Numbered from the stretch's first letter, positions 23,479 to 33,033 are shown. The stretch is DNA of 64,000 bases from PALSA-610 sp038213435 (GCA_038213435.1 JBBQTI010000007.1:43496-107495); one strand, 5' to 3'. Notes: generated by a model from the letters alone, not told the origin. Translations and numbers: made by a program.

Positions 23479-24485
23479 CGCGCGTCGCGGTGATCGGCGC
23501 GGGGTCGTGGGGAACTGCGGTCGCGGCGGTCGCGGCCGGGAACGTGGCGACGACGTTGTGGGCACGTCGGCACGAGCTCGCGGAGCAGATCCGCGACGCG
23601 CACGAGAACCCGACATACCTGCCGGGCATCGTGTTGCCGAGCCGTCTGCACGCGACCGCTTCGCTCGAGGAGGCATGCACCGGTGCCGATGTGCTGGTGC
23701 TCGGCGTGCCGTCGCACGGGCTGCGGGCGGTGCTCGGCGAGGCGCGGCCGTTCATCGGGCCGCGCGTTCCCGTGGTGAGCCTGGCCAAGGGGATCGAGCA
23801 GGGGACGCTCGCGCGTATGACGGAGGTCTCGTGCGAGGTTCTCGCGGGTCACGAGCCCGCGTGCGTGGGCGTGCTCACCGGCCCGAATCTCGCGCGCGAG
23901 GTTGCAGCCGGTCAGCCGACGGCGTCGGTCGTGGCGATGGCGGACACGACGATCGCCCAAGAAATGCAACAACTGTTCTTCGCTCCGTCGTTGCGCGTCT
24001 ACACGAACCCGGACGTCGTCGGTTGTGAGATGGCGGGCGCGCTCAAGAACGTGCTCGCCATCGGCGCCGGTATCGCCGACGGCCTCGGGTACGGCGACAA
24101 CACCAAGGCCGCGCTGATGACACGCGGTCTCGCCGAGCTGGCGCGGCTGGGCGCCGCGATGGGCGGCGATCCGCTGACGTTCGCCGGGCTCGCGGGTATG
24201 GGCGATCTGATCGCGACGTGCAGCAGCCCGCAGAGCCGGAACCGTCACGTCGGCGTCGAGCTCGGTAAGGGTCGCGCCCTCGACGACATCGTCAACGAGA
24301 TGAACATGGTCGCGGAGGGCGTGAAGACGACGGCGGCGGTCCTGGAGCTCGCCGCGCGTCATGGAGTCGAGATGCCGCTCGCGTCGTTCGTCCGCCGCGT
24401 GCTCTACGAGGGCGCCCGTCCGGCAGATCTCGTGCCCGAGCTGATGCTGCGCAAGGCGAAGCCCGAGCTCCACGGGATGCGGTGA
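23475..24485 (+). CDS. gpsA: Glycerol-3-phosphate dehydrogenase [NAD(P)+]
   Basis: 336 residues. Reduces dihydroxyacetone phosphate to sn-glycerol 3-phosphate for phospholipids. It shows the Rossmann start VAVIGAGSWGTAVAAVAA, LVLGVPSHGLRAVL, SLAKGIEQ, VLTGPNLAREVAAGQPTA, the catalytic Lys in GALKNVLAIGAGIADGLGYGDNTKAALMTRGLAELARLG and AGMGDLIATCSSPQSRN. GTG overlaps the plsC stop (GTGA). The upstream in-frame extension is plsC antiphase sequence and I rejected it. Confidence 0.93.
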   Translation: MTRVAVIGAGSWGTAVAAVAAGNVATTLWARRHELAEQIRDAHENPTYLPGIVLPSRLHATASLEEACTGADVLVLGVPSHGLRAVLGEARPFIGPRVPVVSLAKGIEQGTLARMTEVSCEVLAGHEPACVGVLTGPNLAREVAAGQPTASVVAMADTTIAQEMQQLFFAPSLRVYTNPDVVGCEMAGALKNVLAIGAGIADGLGYGDNTKAALMTRGLAELARLGAAMGGDPLTFAGLAGMGDLIATCSSPQSRNRHVGVELGKGRALDDIVNEMNMVAEGVKTTAAVLELAARHGVEMPLASFVRRVLYEGARPADLVPELMLRKAKPELHGMR

Positions 24486-25585
24486 CGACTCCCGCGATGC
24501 TCGGTATCGGCACGCTGGCGACGGGGATCACGGCCGAGGTCGACGCGCAGGGCACCGTGCAGCAGGGCTCGCGGCGGCTCGGATGGCGCGTACGCAGCGG
24601 GAACGAATGGCTGGTGCCGGGTCGCGACCTGCCGGCGCATCGGACGCGACCGCACGCCGCGCCGATCGCGCACACCGCGGTGCGCGTCTCCGGCGGCGCC
24701 GCGATCGAGCGCGTCTACGCAGTTGGCGACGGTGATCGCGGCGTCGTCGTCGTCGAGATCGAGAACGACTCTCCCGCCGCGATCGCCGTCGCCTTCGTGG
24801 TCGACGCGCCGGGTGTGGTCGCGGTCGACGACGACGGAGTGCGCGTCGACGGGAAGTCGGCCATCGCGTTCGCGCGCCGTCCCGGCGCGGTCGAAGACGG
24901 CGAGCTCCTGGTGTACCCGGTTCCGCACCGGACGACGGTGCGGGTCGCGCTCACCGACGCCGCGGTCGACGTGCGCGCGCTCGCCGATGCCGAGGCCATC
25001 GTTCGCTCATGGGAACGGGTGCTCGACCGCGGTCTGCGCACCGAGCTGCCGGAGCAGCTTCAATCCGCGGTCGACGCGGCGCGCGCCGATCTTCTGCTCG
25101 CGCCTCCGTCGGCCGAGGCATTCGTCGCACTCGAGGCGTGGGGCTTCGACGGCGAAGCCATCGACGTGTGGGCCAAACTTCGGATGCGCGCCCGGCGCGC
25201 CGCGCGGCGGTCGTCCGCGAGGCGGTCATGCGGCGACGTGCTCGGCGAGACGCGTGCGGCACTCGTGCGGGAGCAGGGCCGCACGGTCGAGATATTGCCG
25301 GGGTTCCGAATCGCATGGCTCGGCGAGCAGCTCGCGGCGCACGACGTGCCGCTGCGGCGAGGGTTGTGCTCCTTCGCGGTGCGCTGGCATGGAGCGCGCC
25401 CCGCGTTGTTGTGGGACGTACCGCCCGGTTCGACCGTTAGCGCGCCCGAACTCGACCCCGCCTGGTCATCGGATGAGCCGGTCGGAGAGACCTTGCTGGC
25501 CGCCGCGCCCACCTCGTTGTTGTCGATGGGAGAGCGCGCTCCCCTCTCCGGGACCAGTGTCGACGCGCCGGAACAATTCTCGTGA
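24482..25585 (+). CDS. Conserved hypothetical protein (debranching-enzyme-like arrangement)
   Basis: 367 residues with no signal peptide. The N-terminal ~170 residues are rich in beta strands (VYAVGDGDRGVVVVEIENDSPAAIAVAFVVDAPGVVAVDDDGVRVDG). A helical middle holds SAVDAARADLLLAPPSAEAFVALEAWGFDG. Then comes LPGFRIAWLGEQLAAHDVPLRRGLCSFAVRWHGARPALLWDVPPG, which resembles C-terminal parts of glycogen-debranching or six-hairpin glycosidase proteins. The catalytic core of such enzymes is missing. It is coupled by GTGA overlaps to both gpsA and the adenylate cyclase, so it is part of a four-gene operon. Function is unknown. Confidence 0.65.
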   Translation: MTTPAMLGIGTLATGITAEVDAQGTVQQGSRRLGWRVRSGNEWLVPGRDLPAHRTRPHAAPIAHTAVRVSGGAAIERVYAVGDGDRGVVVVEIENDSPAAIAVAFVVDAPGVVAVDDDGVRVDGKSAIAFARRPGAVEDGELLVYPVPHRTTVRVALTDAAVDVRALADAEAIVRSWERVLDRGLRTELPEQLQSAVDAARADLLLAPPSAEAFVALEAWGFDGEAIDVWAKLRMRARRAARRSSARRSCGDVLGETRAALVREQGRTVEILPGFRIAWLGEQLAAHDVPLRRGLCSFAVRWHGARPALLWDVPPGSTVSAPELDPAWSSDEPVGETLLAAAPTSLLSMGERAPLSGTSVDAPEQFS

Positions 25586-26700
25586 CCGAACACCTCGAGG
25601 ACCTCGTCGCCGCGGGCCTGTACGACCCCGACGATCCGGCCGCGGTCGAGCGCCTCGAGCTGTTCGTCTTCCTACTCGACGAGATCGGCGCGTCGATTCC
25701 CGAGCTGGTGCAGGCCGACGAGCAGGGAGGGGCGCTCAGTTTCGCGGCGTTTCGAACGCTGCGGATAGGGCGGGACGGCTTCACATTCGCCGAGGCCGCC
25801 GCACGCGCCGAGATCGATCCCGACATCGCGCTCACCCTCTGGCGGGGCGCCGGATTCGCCGACCCACGTCCCTTCGAACGCCGCTTCGGTCCCGATGACG
25901 TCGAGATGTTCCGCCTGTTCGGACTGCTCGCGACGTTCGTGCCGCAGGCGCAGGTGTTGCAGCTGATACGCACGATGGGTGAGGCCGTCGGACGGGTCGC
26001 CGAGGCCGAGGTGGCGTTGTTGCGATCGAACATCGAGGCACCACTCGCGGAGCAGCGGCAGTACGTCGAGGTCGCGCGCACGTACCAGGCGGTGGCCAAC
26101 GCGATACTCCCGCGCATCTCCGCGGCGATCGACTCGATGCACCGGCACCATCTCCAGGCGATCGGTCGGCGATACAGCGAGGTCGGGGCTCCGACGTCGG
26201 CGCTGAACGTCGTGCAGCTCGCCGTGGGCTTCGCGGACCTCGCCGGCTACACCGGGCTGTGGCACGACCTCGAACCGCTTCATCTCGCGCTGATGCTCGA
26301 CCGGTTCGAGGCGACGACAGGCGACGTGATCGCGGGCGCGGGCGCGAACGTCGTCAAGCGGATCGGTGACGCGGTCATGTTCGTGACCAACGCACCCGGC
26401 GTCGCGTGCTCGCTGGCGCTCGACCTCCTCGACGCGTGCGCGGCCGCAAAATTGCCGAAGCTGCGCGTTGGTCTGGCGTTCGGTGACGTGATGGTGCGCC
26501 AAGGCGACTTCTACGGACCGACGGTGAATCTGGCGGCACGTCTCGTCGCGTCCGCCGAGGCGGGTACTGCACTCACCGACGTCGAGTTACGACAACGACT
26601 CGGGCGCGTACGCGGTGGGTATGCGTTCGCGGCGGCGGGCAAGCAGAATCTCGCCGGTTTCGTCGACCCGGTAGAGACGTACCAACTCCTCCGCGCCTGA
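25582..26700 (+). CDS. Class III adenylate cyclase with N-terminal regulatory domain
   Basis: 372 residues. The N-terminal ~200 residues resemble the autoinhibitory Ad_Cy_reg domain of mycobacterial Rv1264/Rv2212 (TFAEAAARAEIDPDIALTLWRGAGF, then RTMGEAVGRVAEAEV). The C-terminal catalytic domain begins VGFADLAGYTGLWHDLEP (first metal Asp), followed by VVKRIGDAVMFV (adenine Lys and second metal Asp) and DFYGPTVNLAARLVA (Asn and Arg of the transition state). All key residues are present, so it should make cAMP as a soluble homodimer. It starts in a GTGA overlap. A paralogue with the same layout lies at 54970. Confidence 0.9.
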   Translation: MTEHLEDLVAAGLYDPDDPAAVERLELFVFLLDEIGASIPELVQADEQGGALSFAAFRTLRIGRDGFTFAEAAARAEIDPDIALTLWRGAGFADPRPFERRFGPDDVEMFRLFGLLATFVPQAQVLQLIRTMGEAVGRVAEAEVALLRSNIEAPLAEQRQYVEVARTYQAVANAILPRISAAIDSMHRHHLQAIGRRYSEVGAPTSALNVVQLAVGFADLAGYTGLWHDLEPLHLALMLDRFEATTGDVIAGAGANVVKRIGDAVMFVTNAPGVACSLALDLLDACAAAKLPKLRVGLAFGDVMVRQGDFYGPTVNLAARLVASAEAGTALTDVELRQRLGRVRGGYAFAAAGKQNLAGFVDPVETYQLLRA

Positions 26701-26788
26701 CCCTCCACCCTGACTCCTCGGCCCTGATGCGCGTGATGTTGAGGTTTCGAACGGACCTATTCGCGCGCTTTGTCCGACTCAACCGGCG

Positions 26789-26968
26789 GTGAGGTTTGTC
26801 GAGGTTAACGGTGTGGGGGAGACCATCGATCGCGCCATCCCGGCGCGGAGTTCAGCGGGGCGGGTCCGGATCGGATTCACTCGCCCCGGGCGCGTGATCC
26901 GCAGCGTTGCGTTCTGGGTCGTGATCCTGTCGGTGGCTGCGTGCATATCGGCGATACCGGTCTCGCCT
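26789..26968 (+). other. Signal peptide region, out of frame with the NlpC/P60 gene
   Basis: A frame starting GTG at 26789 (or 26813) encodes a typical signal peptide (RPGRVIRSVAFWVVILSVAACISAI) and then turns into Arg-rich nonsense. The secreted hydrolase begins in the frame one base back, at about this point. One missing base around 26955-26970 would join them, so this is either an indel error, a disrupted gene or a -1 slip. Confidence 0.6.
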
Positions 26969-28017
26969 CGCCGGAGACGGATTACGCGGGCGCAACCGCG
27001 CAGGCAACGAAGATCCAAGAACAGATCGCGTCTAACAGTCGGCGCGCCGACATGCTCGACGAGCAATACCTGAAAGCCCAACGCGCGGTCACCGTCGCAA
27101 ACCGCAGGATCACTGCCACGCAGCAGCAGATCTCCGTCATCGAAGCGCGCGCTCGCCGCTTGCGCGATCGACTCCGGAGCCGAGCCGCGCTGCTCTACAT
27201 GGGCGCCGGGAACAGCGACCCGATCGGAGTCGACGCGGCGAGTGTGCAGGACCTCGGATCGATGGCTCAGTACGCGGCCGCGGCCGCGTCGCGAGACGGG
27301 CGTCTCCTCGACGACCTGAAGCGCGCCGACGCTCAGCTCAACTCGCAACACGACACTCTCGACGGCCAGTTGGCCGCGGCGCAGGATCAGGAGCGAGCCG
27401 CGGAGAGCTCGCGCCGGGAGGTCGCGCACATCAACGCCACGATGCAGAAGTTGCTCGACTCGACGAGCGCCAACGTCAGGGTCCTCGTCGCCAAGATCGA
27501 ACAACAGGGCCTGGCAGCGGCCGCGGCAGCCGAGCGGGCGTGGCTTCAACGGCTCGCCGCACAGCAGGCATCACGCCGAGCCCACGCGCGTGACGGCGAC
27601 GCGGCGGCACCGATACCCGGCGACGTCGGTGCGGCCCCCGGCAACCTCCCGGCGCCGACGGTCGGGGCGCTCGCCGCGGTCGCCTACGCCCGAGCACAAC
27701 TCGGAAAGCCCTACGCCTACGCGGGGGTCGGGCCCGACGCCTTCGACTGCTCCGGCTTGACGATGATGGCCTGGGCCCAAGGCGGGGTCTCGATGGCGCA
27801 CGGCTCCCAAGCGCAATACGACGCGTTCCCTCATGTGCCGATCGATCAGCTCCAGCCCGGCGATCTCGTGTTCTTCGGAACGTCCGGGCCGACGAACCAC
27901 CACGTCGGCATCGTCGTGGGACCCGGCATCATGATCGACGCACCCCATACCGGCGCATACGTGCAGCTCGTCAGCTACTTCCGACCCGACCTCGTCCTCG
28001 TGGGCGGGCGCCCCTGA
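26941..28017 (+). CDS. NlpC/P60 peptidoglycan endopeptidase with coiled-coil N-domain
   Basis: 358 residues from a GTG. Residues about 15-215 are a long coiled coil (ATAQATKIQEQIASNSRRADMLDEQYLKAQRAV..), as in RipA/CwlO-type hydrolases. A Pro/Ala linker follows, then an NlpC/P60 domain (about 240-358): catalytic Cys in DAFDCSGLTMMAWAQGG, catalytic His in NHHVGIVVGPG, and PGDLVFFGTSG. It should cleave stem-peptide bonds in the wall, its coiled coil controlling activity. The start is doubtful because the export signal lies in another frame just upstream; the true gene probably begins at 26789 or 26813. Confidence 0.8.
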   Translation: MHIGDTGLASPETDYAGATAQATKIQEQIASNSRRADMLDEQYLKAQRAVTVANRRITATQQQISVIEARARRLRDRLRSRAALLYMGAGNSDPIGVDAASVQDLGSMAQYAAAAASRDGRLLDDLKRADAQLNSQHDTLDGQLAAAQDQERAAESSRREVAHINATMQKLLDSTSANVRVLVAKIEQQGLAAAAAAERAWLQRLAAQQASRRAHARDGDAAAPIPGDVGAAPGNLPAPTVGALAAVAYARAQLGKPYAYAGVGPDAFDCSGLTMMAWAQGGVSMAHGSQAQYDAFPHVPIDQLQPGDLVFFGTSGPTNHHVGIVVGPGIMIDAPHTGAYVQLVSYFRPDLVLVGGRP

Positions 28018-28069
28018 CGTCGTTCCGACGACGACCGGTGCGACCGCCTACGAATGGCCTGCGAAGTGC

Positions 28070-30841
28070 CTACGAATTGGGGCTGAGCCGGAGCGTCGCG
28101 ATCTCGAAGGGCCGCAGCTCCAGCGCTCCTTCGAACGTTGCGACCGGTCGTCCGCGCAGGTCGACGACGAAGCCGCGCGCCGGCACGCCTTCGTGTTCCA
28201 GCGTCACCCGTCCGGTGTCGGGACCGGTGCGGAACACGCGCACTACGAGCCCGCCGGGCACGCGATGAACCGCGGAAACCTCGGCGCCGTCGACACGCAA
28301 CGCCGCGCCGGCACGGGGCCGGCTCGCGTCCGAACCCGCGGCGAGGCGGGTCCGTTCCAGGGGGACCAGGAAGGCGTCGGCCGCGCCGTAGCAATCGGCC
28401 GCCCGCCAGTCGCCGGTGTGCAGCAACACCGCGTACTCCGCTCGCTGTTGTCCGGGCAGTTGCGGACCTGAGAGCGGACTGGGCGGGCCCGCCGGGTTCG
28501 GACGCAGTTGCGGCTCCGTGCGAGACAGGTAACCCACGGCGCGCAAGAGGGTGAGCGCCAGCGCGTGGCCGCCGGCGACGACCTCGTACTCGAGGAGGCC
28601 GTCGTGGATCAGCGCGAGGCCGGCGGTGCCGTCGGACGCGTCGACGAACCGCCGCGACGGAAATGTCGGCAACCCGACCTCGTGCACGCCGCCTTCGGCA
28701 GTGAGCGCACGATGCACCACGGCGAACGCGCATTCGGCGTCCGAGCCGTCGACCCGGGCCGGGAGCGGGAAGTGTGCCCGCAGCCGGTGGTCGCGGGCGC
28801 GATTGTCGATTTCGTGCGCGACGCGCAGGAACCGTTCCCCCGGTCGCAGCTCGAGCGTGGTGCGCACCGACGCGCGGACCATCTCCTCGCTTCGCCGGCT
28901 GCACGAGCGCTCGTCGCCGATCGCGAACGCCGGCCACGTGTATTCGGCCTGGATGGTGACCCGCGCCCGTACCGGCCCGGTTTCCGGCGTGTCGATGCGA
29001 ACCGTGTCGGGTCGGTCGACGACGACGTCGTCGTCGGGCGGGGAGTAGTTGTAGGTGTCGCCGCCGTCTCCGTCGTCGACGAGCCGTCCGCATCCCGTGA
29101 CGCGCAGACCGTCGGCGGCTTCGATGGCGTACGTGCCGTCGGTCGGATCGACGGTTATCCGCAAGTATTCGTTCGACAGCTCGTAACCGTGGCTCACCGT
29201 GGCGGCGGTGGCCCGTGCGGGGGCGGGAGCCGGGCCCTCGGCCGGAGTGAAGCACGACCAGCCGAAGCCGTCGATCTCACCGGCGTCGAACAGCACGTGG
29301 CGCACCGGCGCGATCTGCACTCGCACGCGCATTGTGTGACCGGCCTCGCCGAGCGCGAGCATCTGCTCCTTCAACTCGGCCAGGTCGACGCGTTCGTCGG
29401 CTCCGCGCGCTTCGTGCAGGACGATGTCGTGCTGGTCGCCCGCGCGTTGCCCGTCCGACACCTCGTAGGCGTGGATCTGGCGACCGGCGAACTCCGTGCC
29501 GCGCATCATGTCGAGCACCCACCGGACCTTCTGACCGGTGACCATTGCCTGGAAGCCGTCATCGCCGACCTCGTCGAGCAGTTGTGCCGCGTGCGGCTCG
29601 CCGTCGGCACCCAGGAAGTGACACGGGCCGGTCCCGGGCACCCGCACATCGACGAGCCCGGAGCGCGCTCGAGAGGTCGAGTTCGCGACGACGGTCGCGC
29701 CTGCGGGCCCGCTCACGTGACCCGCCAGCGCGCGCATCGCGTCGTGCGTGAGACCGTCACCGATCTGGCGCGCTTCGTAGTAGCGAACCAGGACCTGGTC
29801 GACAACCTCGTCGCTGCTGCACGCGCACGACGAGTCGTGCGCGCTGTTCAACACGAGCTTGCGCCAGGCGATCTCGGCCAGCGCGTGCGGGTACTGCCCG
29901 CTGGGGACGAACAGCGCGGAAAGGGGCTCGGCCCGCCGTTCGAGCGATCGCTCGGCCGCTGCGCACGCCCGGTGCACGTCGACCCGGTTCGACCCGACAC
30001 CCATCAGCAGGTTCGCCCGCGCGCCCGATCGCAGCTCACCGGCGACCGTCACGAGCCCGTCGGACGGCTGGTCGGCGAGGTACTCGGGCAGCGACGTGAC
30101 CGCGAACTCGTACTCGTCCTGGACCGAATTTGCCTCGGCGACGACGCGCCCGAGCCACGGCTGCGGCATCTGATGATCCGTCCCGTTCATCAGCAACATG
30201 TCGTGCACGCGTGCCGGGCCGAGCTCGTGCTCGTAGTCGCGGGCGCGCAGCACCAGCCGTTTGGCGTCTTCGGGAATGTCGCGGCCGTTGGAGTACGAGC
30301 CGTAGAGGTACTCGGCACGCACGCGCGAACCGTCGGGCGCTTCCCACCAGAACGCGGTCTTCTCGACCGCGGCGGGCACGCCCCGCCAGACGACCGCGTG
30401 CTCGAAGCCCGCGAGCTGCAGCAGCTGGGGCATCTGGGCGACGTGGCCGAACATGTCGGGGAGGTAGCCGACGTCCATGACTCCGCCGAGCTCGGAGCCT
30501 CTCGCGAGGCCGAACTGCAGATCGCGCACCATCGTCTCGCCCGACACCATGAACTCGTCCATGAGGACCATCCACGGGCCGATCGCGAGCCGGCCCGAGC
30601 TCGCGAGCCGTGCCAGCGCGGGCGCGGCCTCGGGACGAACGGCGAGGTAATCGTCGAGCACAGCGGTCTGGCCGTCGAGCAGGAACCGTGAGTACGACAA
30701 GTCGGATTCGAGCATCGGCAGCAGCGCATCGAGCAGCCGGACGAGACGCAGTCGGAACGTCTGGAAGGGCGAGTACCACTCGCGATCCCAGTGCGTGTGC
30801 GGGACGATGGCGACCCGGACTGGAGACCGGCGCGTAGGCAT
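28070..30841 (-). CDS. Glycoside hydrolase family 38 alpha-mannosidase
   Basis: 923 residues, cytoplasmic (no signal peptide). The zinc site appears in VAIVPHTHWDREWYSPFQTFR, and the catalytic nucleophile Asp in DVGYLPDMFGHVAQMPQLLQLAG near residue 135. A helical middle domain (LNSAHDSSCACSSDEVVDQVL) and C-terminal beta domains (GPVRARVTIQAEYTW, ERFLRVAHEIDNRARDHRLRAHFPLP) follow. It resembles MngB-type enzymes acting on mannosyl-glycerate or short mannosides, and in actinobacteria perhaps recycled cell-envelope mannan. No sugar transporter is adjacent. It is transcribed alone, convergent with the NlpC/P60 gene. Confidence 0.92.
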   Translation of the reverse strand: MPTRRSPVRVAIVPHTHWDREWYSPFQTFRLRLVRLLDALLPMLESDLSYSRFLLDGQTAVLDDYLAVRPEAAPALARLASSGRLAIGPWMVLMDEFMVSGETMVRDLQFGLARGSELGGVMDVGYLPDMFGHVAQMPQLLQLAGFEHAVVWRGVPAAVEKTAFWWEAPDGSRVRAEYLYGSYSNGRDIPEDAKRLVLRARDYEHELGPARVHDMLLMNGTDHQMPQPWLGRVVAEANSVQDEYEFAVTSLPEYLADQPSDGLVTVAGELRSGARANLLMGVGSNRVDVHRACAAAERSLERRAEPLSALFVPSGQYPHALAEIAWRKLVLNSAHDSSCACSSDEVVDQVLVRYYEARQIGDGLTHDAMRALAGHVSGPAGATVVANSTSRARSGLVDVRVPGTGPCHFLGADGEPHAAQLLDEVGDDGFQAMVTGQKVRWVLDMMRGTEFAGRQIHAYEVSDGQRAGDQHDIVLHEARGADERVDLAELKEQMLALGEAGHTMRVRVQIAPVRHVLFDAGEIDGFGWSCFTPAEGPAPAPARATAATVSHGYELSNEYLRITVDPTDGTYAIEAADGLRVTGCGRLVDDGDGGDTYNYSPPDDDVVVDRPDTVRIDTPETGPVRARVTIQAEYTWPAFAIGDERSCSRRSEEMVRASVRTTLELRPGERFLRVAHEIDNRARDHRLRAHFPLPARVDGSDAECAFAVVHRALTAEGGVHEVGLPTFPSRRFVDASDGTAGLALIHDGLLEYEVVAGGHALALTLLRAVGYLSRTEPQLRPNPAGPPSPLSGPQLPGQQRAEYAVLLHTGDWRAADCYGAADAFLVPLERTRLAAGSDASRPRAGAALRVDGAEVSAVHRVPGGLVVRVFRTGPDTGRVTLEHEGVPARGFVVDLRGRPVATFEGALELRPFEIATLRLSPNS

Positions 30842-30889
30842 GATTTCGACGCTAGTAGCGCCGAGGCGGGCGGGGTGGCGGATACGAGG

Positions 30890-31585
30890 TCACTCCGGGC
30901 TCTCCTCGCCCGCGATCCAGCGGTAGCCGATACCCGGCTCGGTCAGGATGAGCCGCGGGTGGGCGGCGTCGTCGCCGAGCTTCTTGCGGAGCTGGCCGAC
31001 GTAGACGCGGAGGTAGTTGCTCTCGCTCCCGTAGCCCTGGCCCCACACCTCGCGCAGCAGGTACTCCTGCGTCAGCAGCTTGCCCGGGTGGCCGACGAGC
31101 AACTCGAGCAACGCGAGCTCGGTGCGCGTCAGGTGAACGGGGAGGTCGTCGCGGGTCACCCGCCGGCGCGCGATGTCGATCTCGACGCCATCGACGCGCA
31201 CGAGCGTGGGCGTCGGGCTCGATTGCGGAACGCGGCGCAGGGTTGCGCGGACCCGCGCGAGCAGCTCCTCGGTGTCGAAGGGTTTCGTGACGTAGTCGTC
31301 GGCACCGGCGTCGAGCGCTCGGATCTTTTCCGATTGTTGATGGTGCGCGGTAAGGACGATGACCGGCATCGTGGAGAACGCTCGCACGCGTCGCAGCACC
31401 TCGAGACCGTCGATGTCGGGGAGTCCGAGGTCGAGCACGAGGAGGTCGGGCGCGCCGCTCGAAGCCACGACGATCGCCTCCTCGCCCGTGGCGACGTCGA
31501 GCACGTCGAGATCGCGGCTGCGCATCATCGTGCGGAGCGCGCGCCTCAGCGCGGGATCGTCCTCGACGAGCAGGATCGTGGTCAC
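30890..31585 (-). CDS. KdpE-like response regulator
   Basis: 231 residues. The receiver domain contains TTILLVEDDPALRRALR, phospho-acceptor Asp in LLVLDLGLPDIDGLEVL, and Lys in VTKPFDTEELLARVRATLRR. The C-terminal OmpR/PhoB winged helix has HLTRTELALLELLVGHPGKLLTQEYLLREVWG and ESNYLRVYVGQLRKKLGDD, close to KdpE. GTG at 31585 overlaps the kinase stop. No kdpFABC potassium-pump genes are in the window, so the regulon is unproven. Confidence 0.88.
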   Translation of the reverse strand: MTTILLVEDDPALRRALRTMMRSRDLDVLDVATGEEAIVVASSGAPDLLVLDLGLPDIDGLEVLRRVRAFSTMPVIVLTAHHQQSEKIRALDAGADDYVTKPFDTEELLARVRATLRRVPQSSPTPTLVRVDGVEIDIARRRVTRDDLPVHLTRTELALLELLVGHPGKLLTQEYLLREVWGQGYGSESNYLRVYVGQLRKKLGDDAAHPRLILTEPGIGYRWIAGEESPE

Positions 31586-32994
31586 GCGGCCGGCGCCTCC
31601 CGCGGAAACGTACATACGAACGTGGCGCCCCCGCCCGGCGTGTCCTCGTAGCGGACCGAGCCTCCATGCGCGACGACCAGGGCTCGTACGATGGCGAGAC
31701 CGAGACCCGTGCCGCTGCGATCGGGGCGGGTCTCGGCACTCTGGAACTCTTCGAAGATCAGGTCGCGGGCCTCGGGCGGCACACCAGGACCGTGATCGGA
31801 GACTCGCAGCTCGATCTCGTCGTCATCCCGCCCACCCACGTGGGCACCGACGGCGATTTCCGAGCCGGGCGGTGCGAAGCGCAGCGCGTTCTCCAACAGG
31901 TTGAGCAGGATCTGCTCGGCCATCGTGACGTCGAGAGACACCGGCGGCAGGTCGTCGTCGACGTCGAGCCGAACCCGGTGCGCCCGCGCGATCGGTCGCA
32001 GCCTGCGCACGGCGTGCTGCACGAGATCGGCGATGTCGACGCGCTCGGGCGCGATGTCGAGCGCGCCGGCACGGATGCGGCTCAGCTCGAGTGTGTTGCG
32101 CACGAGGCGCTCCAGTCGTTCGGACTCGTCGGAGATCGTCTCGAGGAGCTCGCGCCGTTCCTCGGGCTCGATGCGCGACCACGACGCGAGCAGCGTGCCG
32201 GCGGCCGCTTTCACCGCCGTCAGCGGTGTTCGCAGGTTGTGGCTGACGGCCGAGAGAAATCCGGCGCGCTGGCGCCCGACCTCGGCGGCGAGCCGCGCCT
32301 CGCGCACCTCCTCTTGGAGGCGCAGCCGGTCGACACGCCCGGCGACGAGTGCTTCGAGCAGCTCGCGGTCGGGAGGCGTGAGCCGCTCTTGCGCGCGCGC
32401 GAGCAAGGTGACGCCGGGGCCGTCGACGCGTACGTTCGCGCGCGCGGGCTCGTCGGCCGCCGCGAGTGGTTCACCCGCCGTGAGGGTGCACGCTTCGAAC
32501 GCGAAGAGCGCGCCAAGCGCGTCCGCGGCGCTGTGCAGCGCGTCGTCGACGTCGGCGCCCGTCAGCAACCGGTTCGTCAAGTCGAGACGCACCTTGGCCT
32601 CGGCCTCGCGCTGGAGTGCAGTGCGGCGCAGGGTCGACAAGCGTTGCACCGTCCAGCCGACCAGCGCCGCCGACGCCGCGAAGACGGCGAGCGCGACGAC
32701 ATCGTCGGTCCGGTGGATCTTGAACGATCCGGTCGGCTCGGTGAAGAGCCAGTTCAACGCCAGGAACCCGACGATCGCCGCCGCGATCCCCGACGGCAAG
32801 CCGAGCGTGCCGACGGCGAGAACGGTGACGAGCAGGAGGAGCGCGGCCTCCGTGAGGTCGGCCTGCGCGGCGCGTGCGCCGCCTGCGACCGCAGCGACGG
32901 CGATCACGGCGAGCATCACCCGGATCACTGAACGCTCGCGTGTGCGCATCTCGGCCGACACGATCGCACGGATCCCGCGTCCGAGCTGGATCAT
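31582..32994 (-). CDS. KdpD-like sensor histidine kinase (DUF4118, GAF, HisKA, HATPase)
   Basis: 470 residues. Three to four membrane segments near residues 25-115 (VMLAVIAVAAVAGGARAA, TEAALLLLVTVLAVGTLG, GIAAAIVGFLALNWLF, VVALAVFAASAALVGWTV) form a DUF4118 domain like that of KdpD. A GAF-like region follows (about 135-235). The phospho-acceptor His is in FLSAVSHNLRTPLTAVKAA, and the ATPase domain has LLNLLENALRFAPPG, VSDHGPGVPPEARDLIFEEF and GTGLGLAIVRALVVAHGG. The N-terminal KdpD and universal-stress domains that sense K+ in E. coli KdpD are absent. Confidence 0.88.
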   Translation of the reverse strand: MIQLGRGIRAIVSAEMRTRERSVIRVMLAVIAVAAVAGGARAAQADLTEAALLLLVTVLAVGTLGLPSGIAAAIVGFLALNWLFTEPTGSFKIHRTDDVVALAVFAASAALVGWTVQRLSTLRRTALQREAEAKVRLDLTNRLLTGADVDDALHSAADALGALFAFEACTLTAGEPLAAADEPARANVRVDGPGVTLLARAQERLTPPDRELLEALVAGRVDRLRLQEEVREARLAAEVGRQRAGFLSAVSHNLRTPLTAVKAAAGTLLASWSRIEPEERRELLETISDESERLERLVRNTLELSRIRAGALDIAPERVDIADLVQHAVRRLRPIARAHRVRLDVDDDLPPVSLDVTMAEQILLNLLENALRFAPPGSEIAVGAHVGGRDDDEIELRVSDHGPGVPPEARDLIFEEFQSAETRPDRSGTGLGLAIVRALVVAHGGSVRYEDTPGGGATFVCTFPREAPAA

Positions 32995-33019
32995 CGCGCC
33001 GCCGCCCTCGGTACCGGAT

Positions 33020-33025
33020 TAGCCT
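33020..33025 (+). promoter_or_regulatory. -10 box TAGCCT, leaderless start
   Basis: TAGCCT ends 8 bases before the ATG at 33034. Confidence 0.55.
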
Positions 33026-33033
33026 CCGCCCCC

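Noticed and set aside
28508..30691. 727-codon plus-strand frame opposite the GH38 gene
   Set aside because: Antisense shadow rich in Arg, Val, His and Gly with no domain; GH38 motifs are unambiguous on the other strand.
30890..32994. Complete Kdp potassium system
   Set aside because: Only the kinase/regulator pair is present; no kdpFABC, and the kinase lacks the N-terminal KdpD sensor domain.
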